Assembly (NCBI GenBank): GCA_010015745.1
Contig: ML978418.1
Coordinates: 1 to 15,481 of the forward strand
Source of the DNA: Setomelanomma holmii
Lineage: Eukaryota > Ascomycota > Dothideomycetes > Pleosporales > Phaeosphaeriaceae
Direction: 5' to 3'
Length of the DNA stretch: 15,481 nucleotides
In this document: one piece after another, positions 15,473-15,481 of the stretch
Position numbering within the stretch: position 1 is the stretch's first letter
Layout: every line of letters begins with the position of its first letter
Notes under the pieces: generated by a model
Told to the model about the DNA's origin: nothing
Seen by the model: only the letters and a program-made list of their open reading frames with translations
Database searches by the model: none
Position numbers and translations under genes: made by a program

Positions 15473-15481
15473 TTTGGCAGA

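Noticed and set aside
1..15481. CRISPR array or phage defence system
   Set aside because: No regularly spaced repeats or prokaryotic operon structure are present; introns and hAT elements point to a fungal genome.

Overview
The window looks like a repeat-rich accessory region of a filamentous ascomycete genome. The evidence is short GT-AG introns of about 44-76 nt, mid-range base composition, two related hAT-family transposase copies, and stop codons of a kind that repeat-induced point mutation (RIP) would give. The exact organism cannot be read from the sequence. No rRNA, CRISPR array or intact tRNA gene was seen, and no bacterial-style operon.

Layout. Positions 1-3640 hold broken minus-strand coding segments that I do not recognise: a decayed frame at 930-122, open fragments at 1730-970, a Ser/Thr-rich candidate starting at 2613 behind a TATA-like box, and fragments at 3640-2870. 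Positions about 3641-6881 are hAT copy 1 (plus strand). It has GGCTTGA/TCAAGCC subterminal motifs, a 14-bp inverted repeat, a tRNA-like 85-bp insert flanked by 9-bp direct repeats, and a transposase reading broken by two TAG codons and two frameshifts. Positions 6969 to about 9820 carry a long minus-strand frame with very few stops; its 3' end splices cleanly through two introns, but the body is interrupted and probably a pseudogene. A second long open frame lies at 10332-9673.

Positions 10436-11365 are open in several frames and contain a 100-bp tandem duplication. Positions 11366-12058 contain a candidate plus-strand spliced gene whose exons mostly lack ATG codons. Positions 12552-13213 contain a second plus-strand gene with one clear 59-nt intron. 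This gene stops a few tens of bases before the broken edge of hAT copy 2 (minus strand, 15091 to about 13244), which has lost its C-terminal third and carries nine in-frame stops, all TAA or TAG. The right edge holds short tandem and palindromic repeats and a CAC microsatellite.

How it fits together: this is a transposon graveyard with eroding host genes, not a working pathway. The two hAT copies share two TAG codons and an Asp-to-Asn change at a presumed catalytic position, so they either descend from an already dead ancestor or were hit at the same sites. Several stops in the neighbouring decayed gene could likewise come from CAA/CAG to TAA/TAG changes, which would fit RIP spreading from the repeats; this is inference. 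I did not find a convincing novel system.
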